Source of the DNA: an uncultured Acetobacteraceae bacterium | GTDB taxonomy: Bacteria > Pseudomonadota > Alphaproteobacteria > Acetobacterales > Acetobacteraceae | Direction of reading: 5' to 3' | DNA length: 12,011 bases | Assembly (NCBI GenBank): GCA_903839965.1 | Contig: CAIMEK010000571.1 | Span: 1-12,011 of the forward strand | Shown: positions 4,426 to 12,011 of the stretch, piece by piece | Layout: each line of letters opens with the position of its first letter | How positions within the stretch are numbered: position 1 is the stretch's first letter | Position numbers and translations under genes: made by a program | Notes under the pieces: model-generated | What the model saw: only the letters and a program-made list of their open reading frames with translations | What the model was told of the DNA's origin: nothing | Database searches by the model: none

Positions 4426-7323
4426 ATGGTGACCGCGACTCCCGACAGCGTCGGCCCCGTCGCCGCCTATGCTGCTTTCTCGGTCAGCTACGTTTGAATC
4501 GCCACCGACAACGGCTCCTGGAGCACCGCCGGCTGCTGGTGGAATGTCACCACCGGCGAGTATCCGGCCACCAGCGCCCCGGGCGGCAGCGACATCGCCA
4601 CTCTCGTCGGCGACCCGAACGTCTACCTGACCGTCACCGGTCCAGGGGCGGCGGCAAGCCTGCTGGTCAACGGCGCCATCCGCCTCGCCGGCAGCTTCAC
4701 CACCGGCACGTTCGAGGTCGCGGCCAGCGGGGACAGCGCCGTCGTCGATATCCTCGCGGGCGGCCTGGTCAGCGTCGGCACATCCCTTGCCGTCGGCGAT
4801 AATGGCTACAGCGGCGCCATCACCATCGAGGCCGGCGGCACGCTGATGCTGTCGGGCACCGGCAGCGTCCTGGTCGGCGGCGGCGCGACCTCCAGCGGCG
4901 CGATCACGGTCACCGGCTCGCAGGCCCGGCTCGATGCCGCTGCCGCCGCGCTGGTCCTCGGCAACGCCGGCACCGGTTAGCTCGCCGTCATCCAGGGGGC
5001 GACGGTGGGGGTGGGCGGCCTCAGCCTCGCCCTGCTGTCCGGCGCCGTTGGCAGCGCGACGATCGACGGCGCCGGCTCGGCGCTGCTCGTCACCGGGAGT
5101 GCCGCCGGCGTCGCCATCGGCACCAGCGGCAGCGCCAGCCTCGTCGTCAGCGACGGCGGCAGGCTCGGCGATGCCGTCGGGATCGGCGTCGGCACCGGCG
5201 CCGGCGGGCGCGGCACGCTCGACATCCGCTCCGGCGGCGTCGTTACCTTCGGCACCTGGCTTTCCGTCGGCAACGCCGGCGGCAACGGCGCGGTCACCAT
5301 CGAGTCCGGCGGCACGCTGGCGATGTCGGGCAGCGGCAGCGTCCTGGTCGGCGGCAGTGCGTCGTCCGGCGGGGCGGTCGTGCTCACCGGCTCGCAGGCC
5401 CGGCTCGATGCCGGCGGCGCCTTGGTGACGATCGGCGGCGCCGGCACCGGCACGTTCAGCGTCACCCAGGGAGCGACGGCCCTGGTGGGCGGCCTCGACC
5501 TCGGCGGGCAGGCCGGCGGCTCCGGCACCCTGACGGTCAGCGGCACGAACGCGCGGGCCGCCTCCGCCAACGCGGTGGGGTAGGCCCGGGCGGCACCGGC
5601 ACGCTGAAGGTGCTGGCCGGCGGCTCCGTCAGCGCCGCCACCGTGCTGCATGTCGGAGCTGGCGCCAACGGGAGCGCCGGGTCCGCGCGCGGCAGCGGCG
5701 TGGTGATCGTCAACGGCGGCGGCGCGATGCTGTCGGTCGGCACCAGCCTGGTGGCCGGCGCCGCGGCGAGCGGCACGCTGGGCGTCGGCACCGCCGACCT
5801 CAGCGTCACCGGCGGCGGCGCGATGCTGGTCGGTAGCAACGTGGTGCTGGCCGGTGCCGCGTTGCTGACGCTCGGCGCCAGCTCGGAGATCGAGATCGGC
5901 GGCAGCGCCAGCCTCACCGCCGGCGTCCTGCGGATCGACGGCAGCGGCACGCTGGCCGGCAGCGGCACCATCAGCATCGCCGGCACGCTGGACAACGACG
6001 GCACGCTGGACGCGGCGGGGGGCGTGCTGTCGATTATCGCCGCCACCGTCAGCGGCGGGGGCAGCTTCGCCATCGAGACCGGCGCCACGCTGGACATCAG
6101 CGTCGGCAGCTTCGCCGGCACCATCGTGTTCGCCGGCAGCGGCGAGGTGGTGTTCGCCCACGCCACCGCCGGCATCGCACCGAGGTTCGATTTCAGCAGC
6201 GGCGGTGGCACCATCGACTCCGCCGACGCGCAGGCCACCAGCGCCAGCATCAGCGGCAGCAGCCTGATCATCGGCGATGTCGGCACCTTCCAGTTGACCA
6301 GCACGCTTCCCGGCAGCGCCAGCGTCGCCGCCGACGGGTCGGTGGTGGTGGCCTACTTCGCCGAGGGCACGCGCATCCTGACGGCGGATGGTGAGGTGGC
6401 GGTGGAGAGGTTGCGCGCTGGCGACCCTGGTGGCGCTGGCGCGGTCAGGGGGGACGCTGCCGGTGCGCTGGATCGGCCATCGGCGGGTGGACTGCCGGCG
6501 GCATCGGCGACCGCAGGATGTGCTGCCGGTGCGGGTGAAGGTTGGCGCATTCGGAACGGGCCGGCCGCGCCGCGACCTGGTGCTGTCGCCCGACCATGCG
6601 GTGCACGGCAGCGCCCTGGCCGACGGACCGGCCGTGCTGGTGCCGGTACGCTACCTGGTCAACGGCGCGACCATCGTGCAGGAAGCCGCTGACGCCATCA
6701 GCTACTTCCACGTCGAGCTCGACCGCCACGACGTGCTGCTGGCGGAAGGCCTGCCGACGGAGAGCTATCTCGACACCGCCAACCGCTCGGTCTTCGCCAA
6801 TGGCGGCGGCCCGGTGGTGTTGCATGCCGATTTTTCACGACGGGTCTGGGAGGCGCGGGGCTGCGCGCCGCTGGTGCTGGAGGGCGCGGTGCTGGCCGGG
6901 CTGCGGCGGCGCCTGCTGGAGCGGGCGTCGGAGCTGGGCCACGGCGCCACCGCCGATGCCGGGCTGCGGCTGGAGGTGGGCGGCGCGGCGGTGGAGCCGC
7001 AAGCCTGCGGCGACACCCTTTACGTGGCGCTGCCCGACGGGGCGCGTGAACTGGCGCTGCTGTCGCGCAGCTTCGTGCCGGCCGAGGTGCAGGCCGCCGC
7101 GTGCGACACCCGCCGTCTTGGGATCGCGGTGGCGTTCGACGAGGCGCCGGTCGCGCTGGATGGGCCGCGCCTGCTGGACGGCTGGCACGCCGCCGAGGGC
7201 GGCTGGCGCTGGACCGACGGCACGGCACGCCTCGATGTTCGCGTCGCCTGCCTGGTGATGCTGCGCCTGGCGCCGGTCGGCGCCTGCCGCTACTGGCTGG
7301 CGGCGGTGGCACGGGCGGCCTGA
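4426..7323 (+). pseudogene. Decayed beta-strand-repeat protein with C-terminal Hint-type domain
   Basis: Joining three frame segments gives one protein of about 960 residues. The first two thirds are Gly/Ala/Ser/Thr-rich beta-strand repeats resembling autotransporter-like or extracellular proteins, for example units of the form GSGSVLVGGS and IESGGTLAMSG. From about 6348 a Hint-type domain follows: FAEGTRILTADGEVAVERL, then PVRWIGHRRVD, LVLSPDHAV, YFHVELDRHDVLLAEG and ESYLDTANR, ending in a C-terminal domain that stops at TGA 7321-7323. Lesions are TGA at 4495-4497, TAG at 4978-4980, a lost base at the G run 5577-5580 (restoring one G gives NAVGVGPGGTGTL), and an extra C at 6425-6427 (removing it gives RAGDLVALARSGG). 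The codon at 6354-6356 is TAC (Tyr) where the family usually has the Hint nucleophile Cys. The start is uncertain: 4426 is the first ATG after an in-frame TGA at 4399. Proteins of this layout are, from memory, frequent in Acetobacteraceae and likely secreted. The part after the last frameshift (about 6428-7323) is open and could still be translated, but has no visible start signal. Confidence 0.85.
4741..5504 (+). repeat. Diverged internal direct repeat, period 474 bp, within the Hint pseudogene
   Basis: The segment around 4741-5030 is repeated at 5215-5504 with a constant offset of 474 bp (158 codons). Landmarks are CACCATCGAG at 4821 and 5295, CACCGGCTCGCAGGCCCGGC at 4911 and 5385, and GTGGGCGGCCTC at 5011 and 5485. 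The offset is a multiple of three and no indel separates the copies, so the repeat arose while the frame was coding. The TAG at 4978 in the first copy aligns with ACG (Thr) at 5452 in the second, which shows that the stop is a later mutation. Confidence 0.8.
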
Positions 7324-7490
7324 AGCGGTCGGTCCGGGCCGCAGGTCAGGGCTGGCGGAACGGCTTGCAGTTCGTGACGGTTGCGCCCGCCGCCACCGTC
7401 CTGCACCGGTTGGATCGTTCCTGCTGCTGCCGGCGCCCCATCCCTGGCGTGAGATCTCGGCGCCGGTTCCCGAGCCGGACTGATCCCGCC

Positions 7491-10256
7491 TTACAGGCTG
7501 GCGCCCGTCCGCATCGCCAGCAGCGACTGAATGCGGTCGACGAGGTGGGCCACCCGCACCGGCTTGCGCAGCAGCGAGAACGACCCGCTCACCGCGCCGC
7601 CCACCGCGAGCACGGCGCCGTCGCCGACATAGCCGGTCAGCAATACCGCCGGCAGCCCGGGGAACTGCACCTGGGCCGCGCGAATGACGGCGAGCCCGTC
7701 CATTCCCGGCATCGCCAGGTCCGTCACCAGCACGTCCACCGTCTTGCCGCCGCCGAGAATGGCCAGCGCATCCGCGCCGTTGCGCGCGGTCAGCACGCGG
7801 AAGCCCACGTCCTCCAGGTGCTCCGCGATGGTCTCGCGAATCAGGTCCTCATCGTCGACCACGAGGACGACGTCGGGCTCCGCCCCGCGTGCCGCGCCGC
7901 GCCGGGGCAACGCCGCCTCGGCGCGCGGGGCGGCGGGTTCGAGCGGGGTTGCCTCCGCCACCGGCAGCCACAGCGTGACGGTGGTGCCGACGCCCGGCAC
8001 GCTGTCGATGCCCAGCGCACCGCCGGACTGCTCCGCGAAGCCCTTGACCATCGGCAGGCCGAGGCCGGTGCCGGCGCCCACTTTCTTGGTGGTGAAGAAC
8101 GGCTCGGTGGCGCGCTTGAGCGTCGCGGCATCCATGCCCGTTCCGGTATCGGCGATGCTGAACCGCACGTAGCGCCCGGGCAGCAGCCCGGTCGGATGCT
8201 GCGCTGCCCCGGCGGCGACGGTTTCGTTGGCGGCGGCCAGGGTCAGCCGGCCGCCCTTCGGCATGGCATCGCGGGCGTTGGTGGCGAGGTTCACCAGCGC
8301 GCTCTCAAGCTGTCCCTTGTCGGCCATCAGCGCCTGGCAATCGGGGTCCGCCTTCACCTCGACCTCGATGGCGGCGCCCAGGGTATGCACCAGGATGACC
8401 TGCAGGTTGTTCAGCAGGGCGGTCGCGTCCAGCGCTTCGGCGCGCAGGTCGCCGCGGTGGCCGAAAGCGAGCAGGCGCCGCGTGATGGAAGCGCCCCGTT
8501 CGGTCGCCTCCAGCGTGACCCGCGCCAGCCGGCGGACGGCGGCGTCGATGTCGGTGCGGCGCTCGATCAGCGAGGCGGCCCCGCCGACGGCCTGCAGCAC
8601 GTTGTTGAAGTCGTGCGCGATGCCGCCGGCGAGCTGGCCCAGCGCCTGCATCCGCTCGGCCTGGGTGGCGCGCGCCTGGGCAGCCTCGCGGGCGGCGATT
8701 TCCGCGTGCACGCGCACTTCCAGGTCGTCGCTCAGTCGGCGCAGCGCCGCTTCGGTTTCGCGGCGTTCGGTCACGTCCATGACCAGGCCCACCATGCGCA
8801 CGGGCTTGCCGTCGGCGCGATGCACGACCGTGCCCTTGGCGTGCAGCCAGCGCGTCTGGCCATCCGGGTGCTGCACGCGATATTCGGTATCGAGGCGGAG
8901 CGTGGGGTCGGCGACGGCGGCATTCATTTCCGCCCATAACCGCGCGCGATCCTCGGGGTGGATGTTGGTGTCGTCGGCCCCGCGGATAATGCCGTCGGGA
9001 CGCGGCTCCAGCCCGTGCAGCAGCCAATGCTCGTCGGACCAGATCACGGTGTCGGTTTCGAGGTCCCAGTCCCAGATGCCGAAGCCGGCCGCCTCGCGGG
9101 CCAGATTGAGGCGGGTTTCGCTTTCGCGCAGCGCGGCTTCCCTGGCCTGCTGGGTCGCCGCCATGCTGTCCAGCGCCGCGGCAAGCCGGCCGAATTCGCC
9201 GTTGCTCGCGAGGATGTGGGTGCGCGCGGCGAAATCGCCGTTGCGCCAGCGATCGGCCACGTTGAGCAGCCGGTTGAACGGGCGGCGGATCAGCCGCCAG
9301 CCCACCAGCGCGGTCATCGATAACGCCAGCCCGACCGCGCAGACCATCAGCAACAGGGCGATGCGATCGGCGTGCGCGGCCGAGGCGAAGGTGGCGACCC
9401 GGTCCAGCCCGACCACGATCAGCAATCCCTTCGGGTCGGCGCCGGGGGGCGAGTAGCCCATGATGCGCTCGCGGCCATCCCGGTCCGTCAGCTGCGCGGA
9501 ACCGACCGCGTGCCCTTCCAGCTGGAAGCGGTTAGCCGGCGGCATCGGTTGCCCGACGGTTTGCTGCGGGTCGGGGTGGCGGGCGAGGGTAATGCCGTTG
9601 CGGTCCATGATCGCCACGGAGGCTTCCGGCGGCAGCGCCAGGCCTTCGAGCTGCCGGTCCAGCCAATCGATGCTGAACGCCAGGGAAACCACGCCCGCGA
9701 TCGCCCCGTCGCGATTCCTGAACGGCTTGGCCAGGTGAAGGCTGCGCTGGTGGGTGACCTCGCCCACCACATAGTCGCCAACGGCAAATCCGCCGGTCTG
9801 CAAGGCCAGGCGAAAATGGCTCCGCGCCGATGAATTGGTGGTCGGAATGATCGGGCCCGGCGCACAGATCGTGCGCCCATCGAGGCTGATGACGGCGGCG
9901 GAGACGTAGCGCGGCTGTTCGCGCAGCACGTTGGCGAGCAGGCGCTGGCAGCGCACGGAATCGGCGTCCTGCAAGGCCGGGGTGGCGGCGATGCCGCTCA
10001 GCAACTGCTCGGCGCCCTCAAGGACCCGTTGCTGCTCCCCGGCGACGAGGCGAACGAGGCGCAGCGCCTCGTCCTCCATGAAATGTTGGCGGGTATGGCG
10101 GGCGTCGGCCTCCAGATAGGCCTGGACCGCCAGCGATGGCAGTACCGCCGCAGCAACCACAAGCAGGAGCCTAGCCAGAAGGCTTCTCAAGCGGACACCC
10201 CACTCGGTACGGACAAACCAGAAACGCGCAACCCCGGGCAGGGTACAACACTTCAT
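7491..10256 (-). CDS. Hybrid sensor histidine kinase (Cache-HAMP-PAS-HisKA-HATPase-REC)
   Basis: A 921-residue inner-membrane hybrid kinase. Order: membrane helix about 26-44; periplasmic Cache-like sensor about 46-296, with RSHFRLALQTGGFAVGDYVV typical of the fold; second helix about 297-320; HAMP linker; PAS/PAC about 382-497 (GIWDWDLETDTVIWSDE to DVTERRETE); a coiled linker; then the kinase core. The phospho-acceptor is H548 in GGIAHDFNN, the N box is LVNLATNARDAMP, and the ATP lid has IADTGTGMD, PFFTTK and GTGLGLPMVKG. A C-terminal receiver (about 800-915) has VVDDED, phospho-acceptor D846 in TDLAMPGMDG, and the K of LLRKPV. I chose the ATG at 10254-10256; a TTG at 10290-10292 adds 12 residues, and a TTG at 10188-10190 just before the first helix is also plausible, as none has a strong ribosome-binding site. 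No separate output regulator is adjacent, so the target is unknown. It lies downstream of degP, past a hairpin. Confidence 0.93.
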   Translation of the reverse strand: MKCCTLPGVARFWFVRTEWGVRLRSLLARLLLVVAAAVLPSLAVQAYLEADARHTRQHFMEDEALRLVRLVAGEQQRVLEGAEQLLSGIAATPALQDADSVRCQRLLANVLREQPRYVSAAVISLDGRTICAPGPIIPTTNSSARSHFRLALQTGGFAVGDYVVGEVTHQRSLHLAKPFRNRDGAIAGVVSLAFSIDWLDRQLEGLALPPEASVAIMDRNGITLARHPDPQQTVGQPMPPANRFQLEGHAVGSAQLTDRDGRERIMGYSPPGADPKGLLIVVGLDRVATFASAAHADRIALLLMVCAVGLALSMTALVGWRLIRRPFNRLLNVADRWRNGDFAARTHILASNGEFGRLAAALDSMAATQQAREAALRESETRLNLAREAAGFGIWDWDLETDTVIWSDEHWLLHGLEPRPDGIIRGADDTNIHPEDRARLWAEMNAAVADPTLRLDTEYRVQHPDGQTRWLHAKGTVVHRADGKPVRMVGLVMDVTERRETEAALRRLSDDLEVRVHAEIAAREAAQARATQAERMQALGQLAGGIAHDFNNVLQAVGGAASLIERRTDIDAAVRRLARVTLEATERGASITRRLLAFGHRGDLRAEALDATALLNNLQVILVHTLGAAIEVEVKADPDCQALMADKGQLESALVNLATNARDAMPKGGRLTLAAANETVAAGAAQHPTGLLPGRYVRFSIADTGTGMDAATLKRATEPFFTTKKVGAGTGLGLPMVKGFAEQSGGALGIDSVPGVGTTVTLWLPVAEATPLEPAAPRAEAALPRRGAARGAEPDVVLVVDDEDLIRETIAEHLEDVGFRVLTARNGADALAILGGGKTVDVLVTDLAMPGMDGLAVIRAAQVQFPGLPAVLLTGYVGDGAVLAVGGAVSGSFSLLRKPVRVAHLVDRIQSLLAMRTGASL

Positions 10257-10382
10257 TGTTGATCTGGGCCGAACTTCGGCTCGCACGCCCAAAGTCGGAG
10301 GTCATTTTTTCGCGAGCCGGAGCAACCCGGCATGCGCGCCCGACCTGGGCGGCCGGTAAATCGAGACCGCCGCAAACAAGGG

Positions 10383-10410
10383 CCACCGGCCAGGCGCGTC
10401 TGGCCGGTGG
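10383..10410 (-). terminator. 11-bp hairpin after degP, probable terminator
   Basis: The arms CCACCGGCCAG (10383-10393) and CTGGCCGGTGG (10400-10410) are perfectly complementary around a 6-base loop. The structure begins 15 bp past the degP stop on the minus strand. The following bases (CCCTTGTTTG) are only mildly T-rich, so termination may be partial or factor-assisted. It separates degP from the downstream kinase gene, which starts about 125 bp further on. Confidence 0.6.
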
Positions 10411-10425
10411 GGAGCGAAGCCTCGC

Positions 10426-11934
10426 TCAGCCTTGGTTCTGCGCCACCTGCACACCCACGAACACGGCCTGCCCGTCGCGGATGACGCGCAGCGCCAGCAC
10501 GTGGTCGGGACTGTTCATTGCCGAGCGGATTTCCCGCGTCGCGTCCGACGGCGAGGCAACCGGATGCGTGCCGACGCCGACGATCACGTCGCCGGGCTGC
10601 AGCCCCGCCTGTTCCGCGGCCGATCCGGGCTGCACGTTGCGCACCACCGCGCCGCGCGTGCCGTCCGGCAGATCGAGCTGGTTGCGCAGGTCCGGCGACA
10701 GCGGCGCCAGCGCCAGACCGAGTTCCGCATGGCGACTGGCACCGGTTTGGGACCCGTTGCTGGCCACTTCGTCGCCGGGCAGTTGCGCCACCTTCAGCGT
10801 GACGTCCCTGGTCTGCCCGTCGTGCAGCACGGTCAGGCGCGCCTCCTCGCCCGGCTTGATGGCGGCGATGTCGAGCGCCAGCGTGCGCGGATCGGACACC
10901 TTCTGCCCGTTCACGGCCTGGATGACGTCGCCCGGCTCCAGCCCGGCCTGCCGCGCGGGACCGTCGCGAGTGACGCCGGCGAGCAGCGCACCGCCGTTGT
11001 CCGCCACGTGCAGCGCGCGCGCGGTGGCGCCTTTCAGTTGCTGCGCCTGCACGCCGATATAGCCGCGCGTGACATGGCCGCTTGCCGCGAGCTGGGCGGT
11101 GACGTTGCGGATCATGTCGGAGGGAATGGCGAAGCCGATGCCGACCGAGCCGCCGGTAGGCGACAGGATCGCGGTGTTCATGCCGACCACCTTGCCGTCC
11201 TGGGTGAACAGCGGTCCGCCGGAGTTGCCCTGGTTGATCGGCGCGTCGATCTGGATGAACTGGTCGTATGGGCCGTCGCCGATGTCGCGGCTGATCGCCG
11301 AGACGATGCCGGCGGTGACGGTGCCGCCGAGGCCGAACGGATTGCCCATTGCCACCACCCACTGGCCCGGCTTCACATCCGCCGAGTTGCCGAGCTGGAT
11401 GTAGGGCAGCGGATGGCCGGCACTGACCTTCAGCACGGCGATGTCGGTGCGGGCATCGCGGCCGATGACCTTGGCGTCCAGAGTGCTGCCGTCGTCGAGC
11501 GTGACGGTGATGCTTTTGGCGTCCTTCACTACGTGGTTGTTGGTGACGATGGTGCCGCCGGCGTCGATGATGAAGCCGCTGCCGCGCGCCTCCACGGCCT
11601 GGCGCTGCGGCTGCTGCGGGATCATCTGGCTGAACGGGAACGGGAGTTGCGGCTGGCCCTGCATCTGGCCGCTGTCGCCGCTGTCCGCGCGCAGCCGGTT
11701 GGTGATGGTGACGACCGCGGGCTTGACCTGGATGACGAGCCGGGTGAAGTCGGGAAGGATCTGCGCGGGCGCGGCGCTGCCCGGCGGATTGACCGCCACG
11801 CCCGCGGTTTCGGCGGCCATGCCGGCATGGCCGAAGCCGTAGCCGCCGAGCGCGGTGCCCGCGAGCAGCAGCGAGGCGAGCGCGGTGCGCCGCCAGGCGA
11901 TGCCGCGATGCGGGGAATGCAATTGATTGGTCAT
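10426..11934 (-). CDS. degP: Periplasmic serine protease DegP/HtrA (Do family)
   Basis: A 502-residue protease-chaperone that degrades or holds misfolded envelope proteins in the periplasm. Residues 1 to about 41 are a Sec-type signal peptide (WRR, then a hydrophobic core at about 17-34, with cleavage near HAGMAA). A Gln/Pro-rich stretch at about 82-112 corresponds to the LA loop of DegP proteins. The catalytic triad is H134 (VTNNHVV), D164 (ARTDIAVLKV) and S238 (NQGNSGGPLF). Two PDZ domains follow at about 289-381 (GYIGVQ, PGDVIQAVNG) and 403-500 (LGLALAPL, PGDVIVGVG). I start at ATG 11932-11934 because AGGAGG lies 4 bases upstream and the signal peptide then begins correctly; the open frame extends 24 codons further upstream to 12006 without such support. 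Length is close to E. coli DegP (474). It could equally be named degQ or mucD, since two-PDZ members are hard to tell apart by sequence. A strong hairpin follows the stop. Confidence 0.95.
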   Translation of the reverse strand: MTNQLHSPHRGIAWRRTALASLLLAGTALGGYGFGHAGMAAETAGVAVNPPGSAAPAQILPDFTRLVIQVKPAVVTITNRLRADSGDSGQMQGQPQLPFPFSQMIPQQPQRQAVEARGSGFIIDAGGTIVTNNHVVKDAKSITVTLDDGSTLDAKVIGRDARTDIAVLKVSAGHPLPYIQLGNSADVKPGQWVVAMGNPFGLGGTVTAGIVSAISRDIGDGPYDQFIQIDAPINQGNSGGPLFTQDGKVVGMNTAILSPTGGSVGIGFAIPSDMIRNVTAQLAASGHVTRGYIGVQAQQLKGATARALHVADNGGALLAGVTRDGPARQAGLEPGDVIQAVNGQKVSDPRTLALDIAAIKPGEEARLTVLHDGQTRDVTLKVAQLPGDEVASNGSQTGASRHAELGLALAPLSPDLRNQLDLPDGTRGAVVRNVQPGSAAEQAGLQPGDVIVGVGTHPVASPSDATREIRSAMNSPDHVLALRVIRDGQAVFVGVQVAQNQG

Positions 11935-11938
11935 GAGT

Positions 11939-11944
11939 CCTCCT
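11939..11944 (-). promoter_or_regulatory. Shine-Dalgarno site deciding the degP start
   Basis: AGGAGG on the minus strand, 4 bases before the ATG at 11934. It supports the 502-residue protein over the longer open frame starting at 12006. Between here and the window end I see no further feature and no convincing promoter. Confidence 0.7.
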
Positions 11945-12011
11945 GCTGGGTCTCGGGGGGAGACTGGTTTGCGACGCAGCCGCCGGAACCTGGATGGCAC
12001 CGGCATGGGAG

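Noticed and set aside
4495..4497. TGA as a selenocysteine codon
   Set aside because: No selenocysteine insertion structure is evident, the protein is not a redox family, and three other lesions in the gene make simple decay more likely.
4977..6161. 394-codon minus-strand open frame over the beta-repeat region
   Set aside because: The + strand reading gives regular beta-strand repeats and continues into a recognisable Hint-type domain; the antisense frame has only low-complexity sequence.
6420..6430. Programmed frameshift in the Hint gene
   Set aside because: No slippery heptamer or stimulatory structure stands out; the site is a plain extra C in GACCCTGG and other disabling changes lie upstream.
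7324..7490. Terminator between the convergent Hint pseudogene and the kinase gene
   Set aside because: Only a short imperfect stem (CCGGTT/GAGCCGG region near 7463-7478) without a T tract; too weak to call.
7101..8939. Long + strand open frame (612 codons) opposite the kinase gene
   Set aside because: It is antisense to clearly conserved kinase motifs and rich in Arg/Gly/His/Gln, typical of GC-driven shadow frames.

Overview
The window looks like chromosome from a high-GC alphaproteobacterium, most likely an Acetobacteraceae member. The gene order (cysteine desulfurase, second cysteine desulfurase, 2Fe-2S ferredoxin, mnmA), the heavily GC-biased codons (one hand-counted mnmA line is 75% GC) and the beta-strand-repeat protein ending in a Hint-type domain all fit. 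The family placement rests on recalled protein similarity, not on a search.

Positions 1-3042 (+ strand) are a sulfur-mobilisation cluster. It starts with the 3' end of a NifS/IscS-type desulfurase cut by the window edge, then a complete desulfurase, an adrenodoxin-type ferredoxin whose start overlaps the previous stop by one base, a 12-bp perfect hairpin, and mnmA. The desulfurases supply persulfide sulfur, which MnmA uses to thiolate U34 of certain tRNAs. No scaffold (IscU/SufB) or HscBA gene is visible. A CAT-anticodon tRNA (tRNA-Met) follows at 3089-3163.

Positions 3164-4425 are of clearly lower GC (64 of 120 bases, 53%, in 3901-4020). They hold one minus-strand gene, an HXXEE-motif membrane protein, with a near-consensus FNR/FixK-type box upstream. 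This looks like an accessory insert beside a tRNA, but I see no integrase and no duplicated tRNA end.

Positions 4426-7323 (+) are a decayed gene for a secreted beta-strand-repeat protein with a C-terminal Hint-type domain. It carries two in-frame stops, two one-base frameshifts, a tyrosine where the Hint nucleophile cysteine is expected, and a diverged 474-bp internal repeat.

Positions 7491-11934 (- strand) hold two intact envelope-related genes. degP/htrA, a periplasmic serine protease with two PDZ domains, is upstream and ends in a strong hairpin. Downstream is a large hybrid sensor histidine kinase (periplasmic sensor, HAMP, PAS, kinase, receiver). The hairpin suggests separate transcription.

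No CRISPR array, insertion sequence, phage gene or clearly new multi-gene system is visible. The best leads are the decayed Hint gene and the HXXEE gene with its possible oxygen- or redox-responsive control site.
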